From the NCBI GenBank assembly GCA_905221605.1, contig CAJNDS010001002.1, positions 111,337 to 175,336 on the forward strand: a stretch of 64,000 nt of DNA. The letters run 5' to 3'. The translations under genes were made by a program, and so were the position numbers. The stretch is from Symbiodinium natans. Lineage: Eukaryota; Sar; Dinophyceae; Suessiales; Symbiodiniaceae. The notes beneath the pieces are model-generated. The model had not been told where the DNA came from, ran no database searches, and saw nothing but the letters and a program-made list of their open reading frames with translations. Positions 53,905 to 63,986 of the stretch are shown here, one piece after another; position 1 is the first letter of the stretch; each line of letters opens with the position of its first letter.

Positions 53905-54001
53905 GGCATTAGGTTGTTCCCAAGTGCAGGTGACGCGAAGCGAAAGAAGGAGGAGGAGCCTGCACACCCAGCATCACCAGCTCGCCGAAGACGCTTCCGT
54001 A
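53905..54001 (+). CDS. Candidate plus-strand exon, basic
   Basis: The plus frame reads RLFPSAGDAKRKKEEEPAHP then ASPARRRRFRR and ends at CGTAG|GTGAGACC, a consensus-like donor. A second plus frame (VTRSERRRRSLHTQHHQLAE) is also open, so the register is uncertain. Highly charged, possibly a linker. Confidence 0.35.
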
Positions 54002-54357
54002 GGTGAGACCCCCGATGAAGTTGAGATTCCTCGCGCCGGATCAATTCTGCGGCTGTCCAGAGTTTAGGGGGCGGGGGGGGAGGGGCGGAGGCTCAATGTT
54101 CAGGGCTTTCAGCCAGTAAGCCCTAAGCTGTACGGCCAATTGGACGTCCTGAGCAAGAGTCCGGCAAACTCCTCCAAGGTCTCTTTCACCACCTCAGGGT
54201 CAGGATGTCCGCAGAAAAAGCCGAAGGCCGCACGATCTGACATATAAGAGCGGGTTTCGGGGTTATAGGGTTTATGAGGAGTTCTGCAAATCTGTCAGTC
54301 TGTCTTTGCAGCATCGGTGAGGTGGCGGGAACTTGCTCTGCGTGGCCGAAGGGCGGG

Positions 54358-54500
54358 GCGGGGGGGGGGGGGGGGGGGGGGGGGGGTAGTTATGACACAT
54401 ATATTCATATATGTATAATACAGATACCCGTATATACATATATATATATACATGTATGTATGAATTGATACATACATACATACATACATACATACATACA

Positions 54501-54533
<33 letters not shown>

Positions 54534-54570
54534 GCATTCATACATACATACATACATAGATATACAAAGT
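54358..54570. repeat. Poly-G tract and CATA microsatellite
   Basis: A poly-G run of about 25 (54359-54386), TA-rich sequence, then about 20 CATA units with interruptions to 54560. Confidence 0.95.
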
Positions 54571-54951
54571 ATGTATATCTGGGTAATGTTTGGAACTCTC
54601 GGGCGCCCCGATTCCTGGATCTTGACCTTCTCATGGCCCCCGCCTCTGCCATGCCCACCGAAAGGATGAACATCGAGTTCCCTTCTGCACCCTTGGCAGG
54701 GGGTTGAGGGTCCCAGAAGCCCGGTCATTGGGTGAAGTGAGGCCTGAAGGGGTTGGTCCCGGCGCCAGAATCGAATTAGGACTGTGTGAACTGTGTGTAA
54801 GGGTTGCATGGAAGTCACATCGGACTCTGCTGGCAGATGGATCTGACTGGCATGCTCATCATCGCGCTCTGCAACTGATGCCCCAGACGTGCCCTGATGA
54901 ACGCCACGTCTACTCTGCTAAGTCATGCTGGACCCTACATCTCAACTCTAC

Positions 54952-55018
54952 TCCAAAGCCATGGCCTGCTGGATGATGCGGTCGCCGGGCATGAAGACCT
55001 TATGCTGTTGCGACTCCG
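54952..55018 (-). CDS. Exon with the opening motif of a cyclic-nucleotide-binding domain
   Basis: The minus-strand frame reads ESQQHKVFMPGDRIIQQ before CAG|GCCATG (GC donor); unspliced, it would read AMALE and a stop. The hydrophobic-(F/Y)-x-PGD-x-I pattern is the typical first strand and turn of CNBDs. No continuation was found with certainty downstream. It may belong to a third channel or kinase-regulator gene. The upstream border is approximate. Confidence 0.45.
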
Positions 55019-55257
55019 TGGGCTCTGGGCTTGAGAGGGGCCCCCACAACCCGAAAGAAGGGCCTGGACAGACACGCAGAGGTGTCACCCTGGGCCTCAG
55101 TGAATGAAACGGATCCAGCAAAGGACCTTTGTCTGGCCTTTCTACCATGAAACTGTACACCCTGAACTAGTAAGCTTCGAAGGAGTCCTTAGAAACCCTA
55201 ACTCCCATCCCACCTAAAAGTACATACAAAACCAAGCAGATAGAAGTATACAAAAAG

Positions 55258-55345
55258 ATAGAGAGAGAGATATAGATATATATATATATATATATGAATA
55301 TGCTACCACAGACATATATATATATATATATGCATATGTAAGAGA
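55258..55345. repeat. TA/GA microsatellite
   Basis: GA repeats (55258-55270) run into TATA tracts (55270-55335). Confidence 0.95.
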
Positions 55346-55768
55346 CATAATCTTAGCTCGATACCCCCACCCACCCACAAAAAATAATAAAAAAAAAAAA
55401 ACGCCCGAGTAAGCCTGGGCGAAGATAGGAAGCCCTTCAACTTCCCCCCCCCACCCCTCCTTCCACGCCACTCCCCGAGCCGCAGCTTGGCCCCAGAGCC
55501 CGAGTCGCTACGTGCGACCAGGAAGCCCGGACCGTCCCAAAGTTGAGGATCTCGGCCAAGAATTCCTTGGGGCTGGTGGAGTTTAGGGCTTGGGGCACAG
55601 GGGTCTGAGCGTAGGGTGTGGGATGTTTTTGTACCTAGAATCGGTTCGGCGTCCGTCGAGCGCGGGCCTCTATGATTTTGGACGTGGGGCCAGAATTCCT
55701 ACAGCAGGCCTCAAAAAAGGAGAGGCTCAGGGAGTTTAGGTGTTAGGATGTCTTGTCATCCCAAGGCT

Positions 55769-56130
55769 TCAGCGACACCACTTCCGACAGACCTTCTTCA
55801 CAAAAACCCTACACCCAAAGCCCAGCTCACCAGAACCGGGTATGCCTTTCAGCCTTTCAACCACCCTCAATTTAGATAGCAACTGGGGTTCGATGATGAA
55901 GTAAGCAAGGGACATTGCCATGACTCCAAACCTGCCCCCTTCACCCTCGAAAACAATGGGGGCAGGCTGGGCTGGGGGATGGCGCTCAATGGCTTTCATG
56001 TTCAGGCAGGAGGCCTGTGAGGTGTTGGAGAAAATGGATCGCTCCCGCAAGATCTTTGCGACCTGAGCCACCCGAACTGCTGCACGTTTCTGACATGTCG
56101 TCTCTAAGCGACACAAACTTGCCATACAGC
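55769..56130 (-). CDS. Exons of an unknown gene, 3' part
   Basis: The upstream stretch (about 56115-55980) reads CQKRAAVRVAQVAKILRERS then IFSNTSQASCLNMKAIERHP. The downstream stretch (about 55945-55830) reads FGVMAMSLAYFIIEPQLLSK then LRVVERLKG. The frame ends in TAG-type termination at 55769. It contains one hydrophobic segment and basic helices. Another frame over 56000-56150 (VSLRDDMSETCSSSGGSG) is open, so the register is not certain. Exons at 56480-56800 on the same strand may be upstream parts. Confidence 0.45.
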
Positions 56131-56279
56131 CTTACTCTCGTGCAGGTCACCGTGAGATGCGAGGTTCGAGAAGAAACTGGACAGCAGCAGGGTCGCAAAA
56201 CTCGATCAACGCCACCAAAAAGGTAATCTTTGCACAGTGCCGACATGATCTGAAATCATATTATCATTACTACTATTAT

Positions 56280-56395
56280 TGTGACTATTATAATAACAAT
56301 AGTAATAATAATCATAATAATACGAAAAAAAAACGAACGATAGTAGTAGTAATAATAGTGATAAAAAATAATTATAATAACAATAATAAGAAGGT
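56280..56395. repeat. AT-rich ATT/AAT trinucleotide-like patch
   Basis: Irregular TAATAA/ATTATT repeats with a poly-A run. Non-coding. Confidence 0.85.
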
Positions 56396-56479
56396 CTTGT
56401 ATCAACCACTGGGATGCTTTGGGAAAGTGGACATCCGGCCAACTTGAGCCCGACGCGCGCTCCTGCTTGTAGCTCTTCA

Positions 56480-56800
56480 CCTCTCTGAGTTTGCTTCAGG
56501 CTCTTCAAAAGGCGCACGGTGACCACCATTCGTGACATGTCCAAGCTTCTTGGTGAGATGCATTTGACAGAGGTGTGCCGACCCTGAGCCAATCTAACCG
56601 TTAATCCTTTTATTGGCAGAGGCCGAAGGCCTGTGTAACAGTGGTGGCGCGGGTGCTCTGTTGCTGATGTTCCAGCACCAGAAGCGGAACGACCTTGGGC
56701 GGCAGGAGGAGGCTGAGGCTCCGTAGGCGACGGGGAATTGGATGTTTCGGTGTCCTTGCAGCTCTTGCGATCTTCAGTATTGCTGCGATGAACCACACCC
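56480..56800 (-). CDS. Candidate exons, soluble protein
   Basis: An upstream stretch (about 56796-56640) reads RSNTEDRKSCKDTETSNSPS then PTEPQPPPAAQGRSASGAGT, a disordered Ser/Pro-rich segment. A downstream stretch (about 56580-56480) reads SVKCISPRSLDMSRMVVTVR then LLKSLKQTQR and ends AGAGAG|GTGAAG. Splicing between them is not resolved. Probably the same gene as 55769-56130. Family unknown. Confidence 0.45.
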
Positions 56801-57022
56801 TAAACTAAACTCAACCCTGAAGAATACCTCGGAAATCATTCCAGCCTTCTCGCGCTCGCGCGGGAACTCCTGTGTCGGCTGACGTCGTCAGTTGGGTTGC
56901 AAGGGTTCAGGCCTCACATGGGTGGAGTAGAGTTTCGTTTGGGGGCTTCGTCTCCATTGCATGAACGGCTCGTCTTTTGGCCCCTTTGGTAAGTAGCTGC
57001 ACTTGCTGGCTGCCGCTGGCAA

Positions 57023-57331
57023 CTAAAAGGGAACAAAACCAACGCAGACTGGAGTATCCCTCGATGCTCCGAACTTGCCAAGTTCGAAACCAGCCCAGGC
57101 CCTGCGCCATCCTCGCTGAGTCCCGGAGAGAACACAAACAAACCATTGATTTCCCTCCTCCAGCGCTCGGGCGATGACACCGCGGTGTAGCACGCTGAGG
57201 CAGCAGAACTGTCGCAGGGATGAGAAAAAAGACCGCCTGCTGTAAACATCTATCTGCACCAGAAAAGTTGGATTTGTGTCATGCTTCCACAATGGTCTCG
57301 CGGCAGACACGGGCGCCTGCAACGCCTGCAC
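57023..57331 (-). CDS. Candidate exon(s), unknown protein
   Basis: The minus-strand frame reads QFCCLSVLHRGVIARALEEG then NQWFVCVLSGTQRGWRRAWA. A second minus frame (WRREINGLFVFSPGLSEDGA) overlaps. The region is free of telomere-like words. Coding on the minus strand is likely, but register and borders are not settled. Confidence 0.35.
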   Translation of the reverse strand: MQALQAPVSAARPLWKHDTNPTFLVQIDVYSRRSFFSSLRQFCCLSVLHRGVIARALEEGNQWFVCVLSGTQRGWRRAWAGFELGKFGASRDTPVCVGFVPF

Positions 57332-57756
57332 CCGCGCGCCAGACCAAAACCAGCTTCCTGGGAGGATGCTACCTCGGTCCGCCAGCCCTTTTTGAGCTCA
57401 CATCACGGCGACGAACAAAACTCTGAACCCGAAACCCTGAGAACCGTAAGCCCACATGCCCTGAACTTCCAAGCCCCTAATGTCTGCAAAACCTATGAAA
57501 CCTAAAACAGATTCCTAGCGTGGAGAGTTGTTTCCCTGGTGCACACCAGGCCATGGCCGCGCAGGCTTGCTATCAGTTCCCAGAGAACCCGCCAGGTATG
57601 TAAGTAGGGCCTTAGGGCTCTCCATGCCAATTTCAAACCGAATTCATGTCCCGGCTCTCATGTCCCGGCTCTTGTCAGCTTTGCCCCACCCCAAATACCA
57701 TAGAGAGGTGCTGACTTTCCATTGAGGTGCGTCCCATATATGCCCCCTTTGCGGCG

Positions 57757-59300
57757 CTATTGAATACGTGACCTGTCTCCGAGATCCGGGCCCGGGCCCA
57801 GGATGTCGCCGCTGGATAAGTGCCCGAACGGCAAGAGCGCCGGACTTTCGTTGGTCATCTGCAGCCGGACGTGCCCCACGTTCACCTGGACTCGTGTTGC
57901 ACCAGCAAGTTCAACGTGGTGCCGGGTCCGGAGTCTGATAAGAAGGCAGCAGTTCATCAAAGGCAAGCAACAGAGAGTTGTGTCATTGATAGCACCATTT
58001 ATCCTGCAAACCTCTCGGCTTTAAGAGCAAGCGGCCGCTGCACAGCTGATATTCAGCGTGGGAGAGAGAATGGATGCGGGCACAAACTGGTGCAAGTTGT
58101 CTGGGAGGATATGATCCTGGGCCGATTGAGATGAGGGGAGGCTGGGGGCTGGGGGTTCCCCAGATTGAGGCGCCGAGCGTCCCCTGGAAAGAAAACTCGC
58201 TGCTCGACGTGTCGAGAGAGGAACTCAAAGAATTCGTTGCTGAGGTCCACGTGCTGGCAGATGGGATGCTCCTCTGCGGCTAAATTGGCAGAAGCCCAGT
58301 GGCTTGGAGAGTTCTATGACAGGATCTGCTCAGGAAGCTTAGGAGGAAGACTCGAAGATAGCACCGGCTTTGTCAGACGTAGCAACCGAAGCCTGCCCAT
58401 GGTGAGAAACAAAGGGAAGATTTCCTGGCACAGCCTCCCCTGCCCTTCGACGATGCGACCTCAACTGAAGCAACTCAAAGCTCCCAGCAGTACCCCCATC
58501 CCGGTCCCGGAAGGTGTGGACAGGGAATGCTTCCTTGCCCTCCAACTGGTAACCTTTGTGGCGGCACAGTATAAGTGAAGGGCCCAGGGTAGAATGGCAG
58601 GCCCAAACTGTTCCAAGCACCTGTTCATCCTGGGGTCCTCAACACATATGACTGCAGACTTCCCAGTGAGACAGCGAGAGAGAGAGAGAGAGAGCGCGAG
58701 AGAGACAGAGAGAGAGAGAGACAAATTAGGGGCAGGCCGAACAAGTGAGGGAGGGAGCGGGAGGCTTTCCTTTCCCCTTGTGTCTTGACTTGACAACAAA
58801 CACAGCGCTGAGCAGCTGAACATCTTGAAACGAAGAAAGGCTGTCAGAGGTGATCGCCAATTTCTGCACTCAAAGCCACGCTGAAGCCATTGCCGGTCTT
58901 TCGGGAACCTCTCAAGGATTCGATTGAAGACGGAGCGGTACAGCAACCGCACCTCTGACCTGATGGGCGCAGATGAAAGCTCCCGATCATCAATCGTTAT
59001 AAGTCGCTGCGCCGGCATTCTCTCTGCAACTTCAGCCATCTTAAAAATTGGCTGTCTAGCCAGATTCTAGCGCGGCAGACATGTACTCGGTAGCTGTAAC
59101 TCTAGATTTGCATGTGGCTGTCACAGAAGGGCCCTACCTATAGGCACAAAGTGTGCCAAGAACACGTCCATTGAGATGACAAGCCACATCTTGTAAACTC
59201 GCACTGTGCCACTGGCACAGGGTGTGATGCCAAGAAAGGCTTCCTGCGGCGGAACTTTGCCTCTGGCCCTTTGATCCCCTCAACCGCACTGGCGTAGCCT
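57757..59300 (-). CDS. Cyclic-nucleotide-binding membrane protein, probably a channel
   Basis: The key exon 58271-58179 is exactly 31 codons (EHPICQHVDLSNEFFEFLSR then HVEQRVFFPGD) between CAGAG|G and GAC|GCTCGG, ending on the FFPGD turn that opens a CNBD. Downstream, at about 57950-57780, a frame reads VELAGATRVQVNVGHVRLQM and then FGHLSSGDILGPG, as expected for later CNBD strands. Upstream, at about 59290-59140, a frame reads ITPCASGTVRVYKMWLVISM then DVFLAHFVPIG (membrane-like). At 59039-58860 another reads ERMPAQRLITIDDRELSSAP then EVRLLYRSVFNRILERFPKD. A basic hydrophobic stretch near 58400 (GRLRLLRLTKPVL) could be S4/S5. The exon order suits a CNG/EAG-type channel. Most joins are unproven, and plus-strand frames are open at 58260-58580. 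Confidence 0.5.
58669..58725. repeat. GA dinucleotide repeat
   Basis: Imperfect (GA)n within the presumed intron of the CNBD gene. Responsible for a repetitive LSLSLS/RERERE frame. Confidence 0.95.
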
Positions 59301-60288
59301 GATTCTTGCTGTACTGGATAGGGGCCTAAGAGCCTTAATTAGGGTTTCAAAAACAAACAAAGACAGTGAACACCTGTAGGTACCCTCAATTATGGATTGA
59401 GGCCGTACCTGTAGCTTTTGCGGAAGCAGCTGCGGGTCTCGTTCAAACACAGAAGTTCAGGATATAAAGTGGCAATGGAAGATTCATGCCGTGCTCCACA
59501 GCAAGCCGTTGAGTGAACACCACAGATCCGGAGCAATCTAATCATTGCTATCCCAAACCCTGTTCTGCAACCCCACCAGATCCATACTCAACTGCTCCTG
59601 ATAGCCTCAGCCCCCGCACAAAACAAGGTACCACGTCCTCCCCGAACACTGCGACGTCGGGCAGTGACTGCGCAGTGTATCCCTGCTCCGGCCCGCCTGA
59701 GGTCTGGGTTCAGGGTTGAAGGATGTGAAGCATTTGGATAGTTGCCCCCTGCTGCCTTGGCACTCCTACAACTTACCAACTCCTCCAAAAATGCACACGA
59801 ATGCTCCCAAAATGCTGCGCCTTCCGTTGCTTCTGCCATCATGGCCTCTGCCCTAGCACGGTTTGACACCGCCATCAGTGAGGAGCTGAGCGCTCCTGCG
59901 CTGACCGCTGTTGGGCTTAAGGGGGTTTTTAAGTTTAGCTGAAGGCTTCAACTTTAATCTCGTGGGCGATGTTCGTGCTGATGTTTGAGATGTCAGGGTG
60001 TCGGATTGAAAGCGATCCAGCCCTCTTTGTCAGTCCCCCAGAACGTTTGGTACTCAGACTAGCATGCCTGTTCAACAGCGACCCTGTAGGAGTTGAACCC
60101 TCCAACAATTAAAGCCACAGACTCATCAGCGTACCGAATATTCAGTCGGAGTTGGATCCGAGAGAATGTGCTTCCCCGCGTGCTTTGCTCTTTTGGTCTT
60201 GGTGCCGACAGGGGTTATTGAGACCCCTCCTAAAGACGAAGGATTCTGCAGGGTGTGCGGAGGAGGCTGTGCCAGAAGGTTGATGCGG

Positions 60289-60543
60289 TTAGACCATGCG
60301 CCTTACACGGCCTGAATGTTTCCGGGTGTTTTTCTCGCCTTCGCATGTACGTTTCCTGCAGGCCCCGGCGATGCGAAAGTATGGTAGTTGAAACCGTCGC
60401 ACGATCTTGAACCCTTTTGCGGCTGCAGGCCGTCTAGGGTGCGGGTAGCATGTGGTGTTGGCTTGTTTTTGCTTTCGAACCATTCGCACCAAAGAGATTC
60501 CAAACTCCTTGACATAAGACCACAAGCATACCACGCTCAACAC
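60289..60543 (-). CDS. Candidate exon, basic protein
   Basis: The minus-strand frame reads LWSYVKEFGISLVRMVRKQK, then QANTTCYPHPRRPAAAKGFK, then IVRRFQLPYFRIAGACRKRT. It begins hydrophobic and continues strongly basic. Splice sites are not fixed. It is likely part of a minus-strand gene together with 60615-60821. No family is recognised. Confidence 0.4.
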   Translation of the reverse strand: MLSVVCLWSYVKEFGISLVRMVRKQKQANTTCYPHPRRPAAAKGFKIVRRFQLPYFRIAGACRKRTCEGEKNTRKHSGRVRRMV

Positions 60544-60614
60544 TGCACATTTCCCGGAGCTCAGAACCCTGCGGATGTCTACAGATCTATGAAACCCACC
60601 CCTCTATACAGAAA

Positions 60615-60821
60615 CTATTCGTGACAAGCCATGCTTTCGAAACTGCATCTGCTTCGGAGGGCCCATGACAGCGCAGGGAGATCCTGGTCATGACAACCCT
60701 GCTCCCCACCTTCGTCCACCGACGGCCGCCGGGCCACAGACAGCTTCCGACCAGTAAGTGAAGAACGCCGGACCGGTGGAGCAGGGGACGCGTTCGCCTT
60801 TGGGCTTCGAGGGCCCCCCAA
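60615..60821 (-). CDS. Candidate exon, Ser/Pro/Arg-rich segment
   Basis: The minus-strand frame reads GPRSPKANASPAPPVRRSSL, then TGRKLSVARRPSVDEGGEQG. The repeated RR-x-S sites look like basophilic-kinase targets in a disordered region. It lies upstream of 60289-60543 on the same strand. Borders are approximate. Confidence 0.4.
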   Translation of the reverse strand: MGGPRSPKANASPAPPVRRSSLTGRKLSVARRPSVDEGGEQGCHDQDLPALSWALRSRCSFESMACHE

Positions 60822-61384
60822 AAAACCTTATGACATCTTACAAGCGGGCTTTGGGGCTTTGGGGGATTCGGCCCTGACCAATGTGCGCAACGAGCCAGGA
60901 GCTGGAGCGAAATCCTACTCTAGGTATTAGCTATTTATATATACATGTATATATATATATATACATATAGAAACCCCCATCAGTGAAGCGCCTCGCTCTC
61001 CGTCACGACTGTCGAGCCCCGTCCCGTCGTCTCGCCCTTGGGGGTTTTGGGCTTTCAGGTGAAGACTTGTTTAGTCCAGAGAGTCTGGTGTTGCTGCTTG
61101 CCCTAGACAGTCGGAGCCTTGTACCACGCAACTGAGGAACTGAGGGATTGAGGGAACTGAGAGTTCAGACCGCCTGACACAGGCTTCGCAACATGCAAGC
61201 TGCAAGTTTCCGGTTTAGAGACATCCCCCTGTAGGTTTAGAAACATTTGACTAAATCACCGATAAAGACTCAACCAATAAGGTTCCTACCCCACCGACGC
61301 TCGACTTCCGCACAGGCCCCAGCTAGAATGACGCGACTAAGATGCTCTGTGCCGAGGATTGGGGGCCTTAGTCCCCAATCCCGA

Positions 61385-61432
61385 ACCCGAAACCCTAAAC
61401 CCTAAACATCCCTAAACCCTAAACCCTAAACC
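61385..61432 (-). repeat. Telomere-like array with 9-bp variant
   Basis: CCCTAAA units mixed with CCCTAAACAT, as also seen at 22545-22580. This variant recurs at distant sites. Confidence 0.85.
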
Positions 61433-61449
61433 GGATTGGTTGGGGCTTG

Positions 61450-61545
61450 GGATGGTCACGGCCTCCATGATGAAGCGGATGTCCATGCTAGGAACCTGCA
61501 TGGGATCTGTGTTTCCAATCACCAATACCCCCAAGGGCCCAGGAC
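61450..61545 (-). CDS. Candidate exon
   Basis: The minus-strand frame reads GPLGVLVIGNTDPMQVPSMD then IRFIMEAVTIP. Clearly protein-like, downstream of the stronger exon 61605-61785 and separated from it by a poly-G/T-rich intron-like gap. Family unknown. Confidence 0.45.
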
Positions 61546-61604
61546 CTTCACAGAATTGCGGGGGGGGGAGGGGGGGTGGGGGGGCATGTAAAGTGTGAGA
61601 AGGT

Positions 61605-61785
61605 CAAAGAGACCCCACGGTATACATTTTTGTGCTGTCTTCAGGAAGGTGTGGCCTAGGGATCAGGATTTCGCTTCGCTGTTCCGCTTGCAGAATGGTT
61701 GGGTAGAACACTCCAAGACGATTCCGCAAGTTCGGTGTAGCGGGCCTTCGACTCGTCAAGCGCACAGGCAAAGATGCATCAAACT
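61605..61785 (-). CDS. Exon of an unknown gene
   Basis: The minus-strand frame reads KFDASLPVRLTSRRPATPNL, then RNRLGVFYPTILQAEQRSEI, then LIPRPHLPEDSTKMYTVG. It is the only fully open minus frame here and has coding-like composition. The acceptor is near 61786. Probably followed by 61450-61545. The plus strand is open but less protein-like. No family is recognised. Confidence 0.5.
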
Positions 61786-61799
61786 TTAGGGATCTTTAG

Positions 61800-63484
61800 G
61801 GTTTTAGGCAGAGCTTTAGTATGAGTCTTAGGGCTTTAGAGGGCTTCGTCGCGTGTTTTGGGATTTGGGAAAATCGTTTCGTGGCAGCTTGCTGGAGTTT
61901 ACCGGTTCCTCGTAGGAAGTGGGGGGCCTAGGGCTCTCTGTATAGTTGCAATATAGTATATAGGGCCCAGTTTCTAACTAAGAACCTTTTGCGGAGTCAT
62001 CCTTTGAAAAGCCGGTGGGTAGGGGAACCCTATTAACCCTTGTACCCTCAACCCTAAATCATTAACAGCTTAAACTCGTAAAGAACAAAACAAACATATA
62101 CCTAAACCCTCAACCCCTAAACCCTCTCTACATAACCCAAAAAAACCCCAAACCCCCATAAACCCCAAACCCCAAACCCTTCATAGCCCTTGAAATCCTT
62201 CATAACCCTGAAGCCCTTGAAGCCCAACTTCTCTATACAACCTAGGACACCTTAAACCCCAATAGCCTAAACCTAAACCCCAAACCCCAAATCCTTCACC
62301 CTGAAGCCCTTAAAACCCAACGATGCCTCCTCACGCCGAACCGTGCGGCCGACCACCTTTCGGCAGCGTCGGCGATTTTTAGGAAAGCTTTGGCTTTAAG
62401 GGCTTTAAAGGCTTTAAAAACTTTAAGGGCTTTAAGGGCTTTAAGGGTCTTAAGGGTTTTAAGGGCTTCCGGGCTTTCAGCGTTTTAAGGGGTTAACGAG
62501 TTTTAAGGGGGTTTCAAGGGCTTTCAGGATTTTCAGCGTTTAAAGGGGTTTAGGGGGTTTAAGGGGTTAGCGTTTAGGATTTCGTGAAGGTTATCATTGC
62601 TAGTAGGAATGCTCGGCGTAGGCTGCAAGGGGCCATCGGTTGAAGGTTGAGGGTGTTGGGTGTTCGGGTTTGGGATTCAAGGACCAGGGTTTAGGGTTTC
62701 AAGTGTAGGGTTGAGGGCTTACCTGAAACCCCCCAAACCCTGTTTGTCGGTTCATCCGGTCTCGAGATTATTGATTGACCTTTTAACCCCAAAAAAACCT
62801 ACACAAACAAAGCAGGTTCCAAACCCCTCTACATGTTCGGGGTTTTAGAGTTTGGGGAGCCACTCACCTTGAACACATGCTGACTCGAGAACACAAAGCT
62901 TGAACGAAAACTCCAACGCCAACAACACCACAGAATTACTCTAAACCCCTCAACACCTAACCCTAATTCAACCCTGGCCCCCAAGCCCTAAACCATACAA
63001 CCCCAGAGCAAACCCAAAAACCCTGAACAGCGCCAAAGAAACTGTCCCGCTTGAAGGAGGGCCTCGACGGAGACGTCGCCATCAAAAAGGAAGGCCAAAG
63101 GGGGATCCTCCTGACCTGCGGGAGATTTTGTAGGGTGTAGGGCTGGGCTTGGGTAGTAGCATTTTGATCTTACAGCGTTTGCCGGCTGTGGCTTTGAGTT
63201 TATGGTTCAGGGTACTTGACAACGTCATGGGGCTGGACTGCTTGGCAACAACGACGTGCGACTGGAGCCCACAAGCAGACACATTTCGAGCTACTGACGC
63301 AAACATCCAGCACCTTCTGTGTGGATGACGTCGCCCGCGAAGTAGAGGTGCCTGACCAAACCTGTCCAGCTACTGCAACTACTGCATGTGCCCTACCCGC
63401 GGATCTTGGTAGCCACACCGATGGAGCAGCAGAGGCCAACTCAAACCACAAAACCCCATAGACCCATTTAGAGCACCAGAGCAC
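61800..63484. other. Telomere-like sequence, essentially non-coding
   Basis: The densest degenerate telomere-like field in the window: CCCTAAA-type words at 62030-62320 and TTTAAGGG-type words at 62390-62580, facing each other. Weak open frames at 63230-63400 exist on both strands and are not resolved. Confidence 0.6.
62020..62590. repeat. Opposed fields of degenerate telomere-like words
   Basis: CCCTAAA-type words (62020-62320) give way, after a GC-rich spacer (62321-62385), to GGCTTTAAGG/TTTAAGGG words on the same strand, so the two halves are in inverted orientation. Confidence 0.8.
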
Positions 63485-63620
63485 CATACCCATCGTCGTC
63501 TTTCGCCATCTCTACGAATGCCCTTGTGGCCTGCTTCAAGCGCGGCCAAGAGATCCTGTTCGGATGGACGTTGGGGTGAGGAACCTTCTGGGGGTCATCT
63601 TCTGTGATTGAACTCTGGAC
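63485..63620 (-). CDS. Exon of an unknown gene
   Basis: The minus-strand frame reads EDDPQKVPHPNVHPNRISWP then RLKQATRAFVEMAKDDDGYG, after a TCACAG acceptor. Soluble and acidic/basic mixed. Downstream of the exon at 63654-63986 on the same strand. The donor is not fixed and the family is unknown. Confidence 0.5.
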
Positions 63621-63653
63621 ATCTAGGGATGCGGGGGCTTGCGGATTTTCAGC

Positions 63654-63986
63654 CTAGACATCCCTAGACCCATGCTGCCGTGTGCTTAGAACCTCTGCTC
63701 CCATCGGCAAGAGAGAACGAGAAATAAAGCATCTTCCTCCAGCAGAAGTCGCTCCCCTGGACTCAAGAGCCAAACCAGAGAAGCCGCTCCAGCCTCGCTG
63801 ACTTGGCGGAGGGCCACGGGACGCCGCAGTGCCAGGCGCATCTCGTTCTGCTGGGTCCATTCCTGCGGCTCGAGTTCTACGTGCCTCCTTGATTTGCCTG
63901 GGAGCCCCGAATTTTCCTAACCATCCTGGTTCCATCACGATGAAGGCTGGTGGCGTGTTTCGCTTGGCAATGCGACAGTGCGTCAA
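63654..63986 (-). CDS. Exon(s) running off the window edge
   Basis: The minus-strand frame reads AKRNTPPAFIVMEPGWLGKF, then GAPRQIKEARRTRAAGMDPA, and later SGLALESRGATSAGGRCFIS. The frame is open to the window edge region. Coding character is best over 63830-63986. It is probably upstream of 63485-63620 in the same gene. No family is recognised. Confidence 0.4.
   Translation of the reverse strand: MTHCRIAKRNTPPAFIVMEPGWLGKFGAPRQIKEARRTRAAGMDPAERDAPGTAASRGPPPSQRGWSGFSGLALESRGATSAGGRCFISRSLLPMGAEVLSTRQHGSRDV

Noticed and set aside
58165-58578. Plus-strand open frame of 137 codons
   Set aside because: Opposes the minus-strand CNBD exon 58271-58179, which has a recognisable motif and clean splice sites; kept only as an alternative.
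59588-59942. Open frames on both strands (minus: EAMMAEATEGAAFWEHSCAF; plus: LALLQLTNSSKNAHECSQN)
   Set aside because: Both look protein-like and no splice sites decide between them, so neither was annotated.
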